From Diadema setosum (lineage: Eukaryota > Echinodermata > Echinoidea > Diadematoida > Diadematidae), in NCBI RefSeq assembly GCF_964275005.1, contig NC_092692.1, forward strand, positions 16,579,506-16,643,505: a stretch of DNA of 64,000 bases, written 5' to 3'. A model generated the notes under the pieces. The model was not told the origin of the DNA, ran no database searches, and saw only the letters and a list, made by a program, of their open reading frames with translations. The position numbers and the translations under genes are program-made. Every line of letters starts with the position of its first letter. The stretch's first letter is position 1. Below, piece after piece: positions 60,259 through 64,000 of this stretch.

Positions 60259-61857
60259 GACCCCATTTACACATACGACTGACGCCGGTGTGAGGCCGGC
60301 CTCACGCCGCCTCGAACGTAAACACACAAGTGGACTGACGGCGGCTTGAGGCTGCCCCAGTTTCGGTCCACCTCTGGAGGTGGTTTGAGGTCGGCTTCAA
60401 GGCGGCCTCACGCCGCCTTCACGTATGTGTAAACACAAAGCGGACTGACGCCGGTTTTCAAGAGTCGAGAGTCACATGGGCTTGTGCAATACTGTAGTGC
60501 GGATATGTCATCATTCGTGATTTTGTTGACCTCTCGCGCGTCAGAAATGACCAACTTGTCGTTATTAGAAATAATCAAATAAGTGCTTTTGTTTTGTGAT
60601 TAATTTTGCTTCACTGGAGTCCTGCCGTACTGCCTCGATGAGTTTTCTGCTTATTCAGTCGTTCTGTATCCTTTTGTTGCTGTTTTGTTGCGTTTGTGTA
60701 ACTGTACTTGTAAGGTTTGTATTGTTTTTGTCCCCGCCGAACGAGTTCGAGCAGGGGACTATGAAACGGGCTCCGTACGTGTGTGTGTGTCCGTGTGTGA
60801 TCAAAATCTTCAATTTGCTACTTCTCTGTCATTTATGAGCCAATTTTGATTCTGTTTGCTTTATATGATAGCACTACAAGGGAGCTTTGAAACTTCTACA
60901 CAGAATTTCAGTCGTGACCTTTGACCTAGACCTTTGACCTATAGTGTACATTTTGCTACAAAATGCTACTCCTTCGCCATTTCTAACCCGATTTCGATTC
61001 CGTTTGCTTTATATGATGGCACTAGGTGAGGGCTTCAAAACTTCTACACAGAATTTTGAACTTTGACTTCTTTGACCTTTGACCTTGATTTTTTGACCTA
61101 TATTGTACATTTTGCTACAAAATGCTACTCCTTCGCCATTTCTAACCCGATTTCGATTCCGTTTGCTTTATGTGATGGCACTAGGTGAGGGCTTCAACAC
61201 TTCTACACAGAATTTTGACCTTTGACTTCTTTGACCTTTGACCTTGATTTTTTGACCTGTATTGTACATTTTGCTACAAAATGCTACTCCTTCGCCATTT
61301 CTAACCCAATTTCGATTCCGTTTGCTTTATGTGACGGCACTAGGTGAGGGCTTCAAAACTTCTACACAGAATTTTGACCTTTGACCTTTGACCTTGATTT
61401 TTGACCTACATTTTGTTGCACATTTTGCTACAAAATGCTACTCCTTCACCATTTCTAACCCGATTTCGATTCCGTTTGCTTTATGTGATGGCACTAGGTG
61501 AGCGCTTCAAAACTTCTACACAGAATTTTGACCTTTGACTTCTTTGACCTTTGACCTTGATTTTTGACCTTTATTGTACATTTTGCTACAAAATGCTACT
61601 TCCGGCGGGGACATATATATATTACGCACCGCGTAATTTCTACTTTTCCTTGTTTAATACTTCGTATAGTCCCACCCAGTCAGACTCATAAGTCTCACCA
61701 CGCAGACCAGCCAAGCCGCCGTATGTAAACGGGGGGTAGTCAAGGCGTCCAGCCAACCAATCTGCTATGTGTAAACACACTTTCGAAATTTTTGGGAGGC
61801 GGCTTGACGCCGGCGTGAGGCCGACTCAATAAAGCCGGCCCATGTGTAAATTGGGTC
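60259..61857. mobile_element. Inverted-repeat element (GACGCCGG arms), middle level of the nest
   Basis: GACCCCATTTACACAT at 60259 mirrors ATGTGTAAATTGGGTC ending at 61857, flanked by ATA. The arms are GC-rich, with repeated CTGACGCCGG(C/T)(G/T)TGAGGC phrases, inverted between ends. Arms are about 450 and 240 bp. The centre holds the minisatellite element 60730-61612. No transposase. Confidence 0.75.
60730..61612. repeat. Minisatellite with DR1 motifs, bounded by GTCCCCGCCG inverted ends; innermost
   Basis: GTCCCCGCCG (60730-60739) is mirrored by CGGCGGGGAC (61603-61612). Between them are about five tandem units of 165-180 bp, each with GCTACAAAATGCTACTCCTT, CGATTTCGATTCCGTTTGCT, GGCACTAGGTGAG and TGACCTTTGACCT. 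The last motif is the inverse of AGGTCAAAGGTCA, a perfect DR1 nuclear-receptor site. Adjacent units are nearly identical, implying recent homogenisation. Confidence 0.8.
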
Positions 61858-62173
61858 ATAGAGTGGTTTCTGAATATCTCGCAAAACGTTAAACTAATAA
61901 AAGCTAAATCCTCACCTCAACCAGAACTGTACACACCCTTTAACTACACATTGTGTAGGGCCTACATTTACAATGTCTGGCAAGCACATACATACATACA
62001 TTGTACTATGTGGGATCCCTAATTCTATTCTACAATTTATAAACATAAAAAAAAAAGGGGGGGAAGCTGAGGGATCATATAATATTACGGTACTTTATTA
62101 GCTAGACTTCTACACTGTTGTAGTCAGTAAGTTACTGTAGTCTATAGAGCCTGGTGTTTTCTTTACCCTGATA

Positions 62174-62696
62174 TTAACTCTTTATGTGCCACGTTTGCAC
62201 ATCTGACTCAGTCGATGGCGTGCCAACTTCGCATATTCTGCTCAAATGCATAAACCCGCCCAAACCTATCGATAAATCGCCAAATGCCGCTGTACAATGA
62301 AAGCATTTCTCATGCTTCCGTTCCTCTCACATATAGCGTGCATTTTATGTTGTGATTGACTAACAAGTGGCGTTCCCTACTGGATTTTTGTGTGAATTCC
62401 AAGTTTCTGTCACTGTTTTGCATGCAAAAGTCATGCCTTTACAGTACAGTAGTACTAGTTTAGCCCCAAGTCAATTGAAAGAAAGTAAAGAATGGATTTT
62501 GTCATTTTATTTACATCAAAGCAAAGCTTGGCATTTTCTCTGCAATTTAACTTATGACCACCCTAGCAGAAATCTATAGAAGTAACATAGATTTGAAAAA
62601 CAGAATGTTTCCCTAAGGCAGGACTACCTTGGTGTCTCAGAATCATGTGGCACACGGGGGTTTACACCATGTCACATAAAGAGTATTGTAAGACAG
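62174..62696. mobile_element. TTAA MITE (family B), copy 2, inverted
   Basis: It starts TTAACTCTTTATGTGCCACG and ends near CATGTCACATAAAGAG. The interior GCCAACTTCGCATATTCTGC and CACACGGGGGTTTACACCAT are the inverse of segments in 9907-10422. The left TTAA is present; the right one has decayed. Confidence 0.8.
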
Positions 62697-62699
62697 CAA

Positions 62700-63050
62700 A
62701 GCCTATCTCCTTCTTTCCAGTTTCTAACTTTGTTATGTACATGTACGTGTACCTCAGTTTGGTTAGGTTCTTAGGCTGTCCCACATCTAACCTGTATTCT
62801 ATTTCTGTCCCATTCTTGTATACTGTAAAATGACAACATTTTGCACGTAACAATCTGCATAATAAAAAAGATATATCGCTACGGCGACTGATATGCCTCT
62901 GCCATAATGCATGGTTCTCCTAATAGGTCTATAGTACAATGTCTTGACAATGTGTGATGACAGTTTCACACAATTGGCAAAATATTAAAATGACAGGTTT
63001 GCCACAAATGTGCTGAATGTTCACTTTCCTAGAACTAGGTTCAATTGGAG
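62700..63050. other. Unassigned
   Basis: AT-rich, no element or gene recognised. Confidence 0.4.
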
Positions 63051-63845
63051 GAATTATTCAAATGTCAGAGTGCAGGTATTTGGGGAACTGATGATTTTTA
63101 TTTGACTTTTGACCCTTTTATAAGTTTATGCATTGAGTAATTTTCAAGGTATTGAGAAAAAGTATAATTTCAGTATCAAATGGGAAAATGGCATTATCTA
63201 AACCTGGTCTTTGACCTTTGACCTCACATTTCCACAGAGAATCACTGTTAGGTAGAACATGCATAAATATGTAAGTTTCATTATGATACCTTGAGTTACT
63301 TTGGAGATATGGAGGAAAAAGTGCAATTTAGCACTTTCACTTGACCTTTTACCTTTTGACCTTTGACCTTTTGGCAAGAAATTTCCCCAAAAATATTGGG
63401 TAATACATGCCATACATCAAGTTAAAAAAAAAAAACAACCTTCAGGCATATTGCATTTTAAGGAAAGTAGTAATATTTTGAGGAGTTGACCTTGACCTTT
63501 GACCCCCCGACCTTTTACCCATGACCCCCCAACTTCCCTAGATAATCACTGCCCATCGGTACAAGCATATATATTAAGTTCCATGAAGATACCTTGAACC
63601 ATTTGCGAGATATGGAGAAAAACATGAAATTTCAATTTTTTTTTCACAAAATAAGCTGTGACCTTTGACCTTTGACCCTGTGACCCTAAAATCCACACAA
63701 AGTATTATCCCCCAAGGATATACCCCCATACCAAGTTTGATGTAAAACCACCACACGGTTCTTGAGATATCGACAAAAACAAAACGGGACGGACGGACGA
63801 CCCGAAAACATAATGCCTCCGGCCACTTCGTTGCGGAGGCATAAT
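63051..63845. repeat. DR1 minisatellite ending in GGGACGGACGGACGACCCG and a short palindrome
   Basis: Diverged units carry TTGACCTTTGACCT-type runs (near 63212, 63355, 63494, 63660) with CTTGAGTTACTTTGGAGATA / CTTGAACCATTTGCGAGATA. The right end is GACCCGAAAACATAATGCCT, then the imperfect palindrome ATGCCTCCGGCCACTTCG...CGGAGGCAT. The block at 14330-15110 is the same family inverted. Confidence 0.7.
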
Positions 63846-64000
63846 GATAGGATATTAGACTACCCTAATAGCATTGTGCAGTGGATCGGCTGTTTTTTAA
63901 CCCATGGCGTTGACTGTTTCCTAGAAAAAGCAAAAAAAAAAAAAAAGCCCACATCCCCCTTTTTTTTTTCAAAAAGTTGGGACCAGAAACTAATAATGCT
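63846..64000. other. Window end, nothing recognised
   Basis: Short A- and T-homopolymers only. Confidence 0.4.

Larger units (their letters stand above)
59943..61943. mobile_element. TTAA MITE (family C), outermost of a three-level nest
   Basis: TTAA borders lie at 59943-59946 and 61940-61943. The end sequences AAAGGGACTGTTCAGTACTG and CCAGAACTGTACACACCCTT are inverse matches with a few differences. Family C motifs (GATATCTCAGCCATTTCAAA, TTTTCATCAAATAAAC) occupy 59943-60258 and the last part resumes at 61861. A second element (60259-61857) interrupts it. Confidence 0.8.

Noticed and set aside
1-64000. LTR retroelements, other virus-like elements or CRISPR arrays
   Set aside because: No long direct terminal repeats with retroviral-type coding parts and no regularly spaced identical repeats with unique spacers were seen; the RT motifs present are of non-LTR type.

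Overview
The window is animal genomic DNA: intron-rich, AT-rich, with GT-AG introns, many microsatellites and a dense load of short inverted-repeat transposons, LINE relics and one tRNA-derived SINE. The proteins (an RRS1 orthologue and two HNK-1/C4ST-type carbohydrate sulfotransferases) and the repeat style suggest a marine invertebrate deuterostome, most likely an echinoderm such as a sea urchin. That placement is inference. I saw no CRISPR, rRNA, free-standing tRNA gene or viral element.

Layout. 590-11354 (+): the 3' seven exons of RRS1 (ribosome assembly factor); its 5' exons lie before the window. Its introns hold at least eight non-autonomous DNA elements and a tandem repeat carrying RFX X-box palindromes. 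11355-15227: intergenic, with a fold-back element and a minisatellite rich in nuclear-receptor DR1 half-sites. 15228-29423 (+): sulfotransferase gene 1 (three exons, 344 aa) with about 1.1 kb of upstream DNA shared with gene 2; its 10-kb intron 2 is filled with LINE relics that are themselves hit by DNA transposons. 29424-37982: intergenic block of three larger inverted-repeat elements and a LINE relic. 37983-46766 (+): sulfotransferase gene 2, a tandem duplicate (348 or 356 aa). 46767-58640: repeats, a SINE, a minus-strand LINE and two telomere-like tracts bounded by inverted repeats. 58860-58956 (+): a possible promoter and first exon of an unidentified gene. 59943-61943: three elements nested inside one another. 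62174-63845: another TTAA element and another DR1 minisatellite.

How the genes relate. RRS1 is a housekeeping nucleolar factor with no evident link to its neighbours. The two sulfotransferases are Golgi type II membrane enzymes by family; they arose by tandem duplication. The last ~510 bp of their catalytic exon differ at about 2.5% of sites, while the preceding ~335 bp differ at about 14%, which points to gene conversion. The stem-encoding exon 2 and the basal promoter have diverged, suggesting the copies differ in expression or in the stem rather than in the acceptor end of the catalytic domain.

I found no convincing new gene system. The most unusual items are the conversion step in the sulfotransferases, an intron-1 segment re-inserted into intron 2 between a direct duplication, the X-box and DR1 repeats, and the telomere-like cores of two inverted-repeat elements. 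All identities and counts were made by eye.
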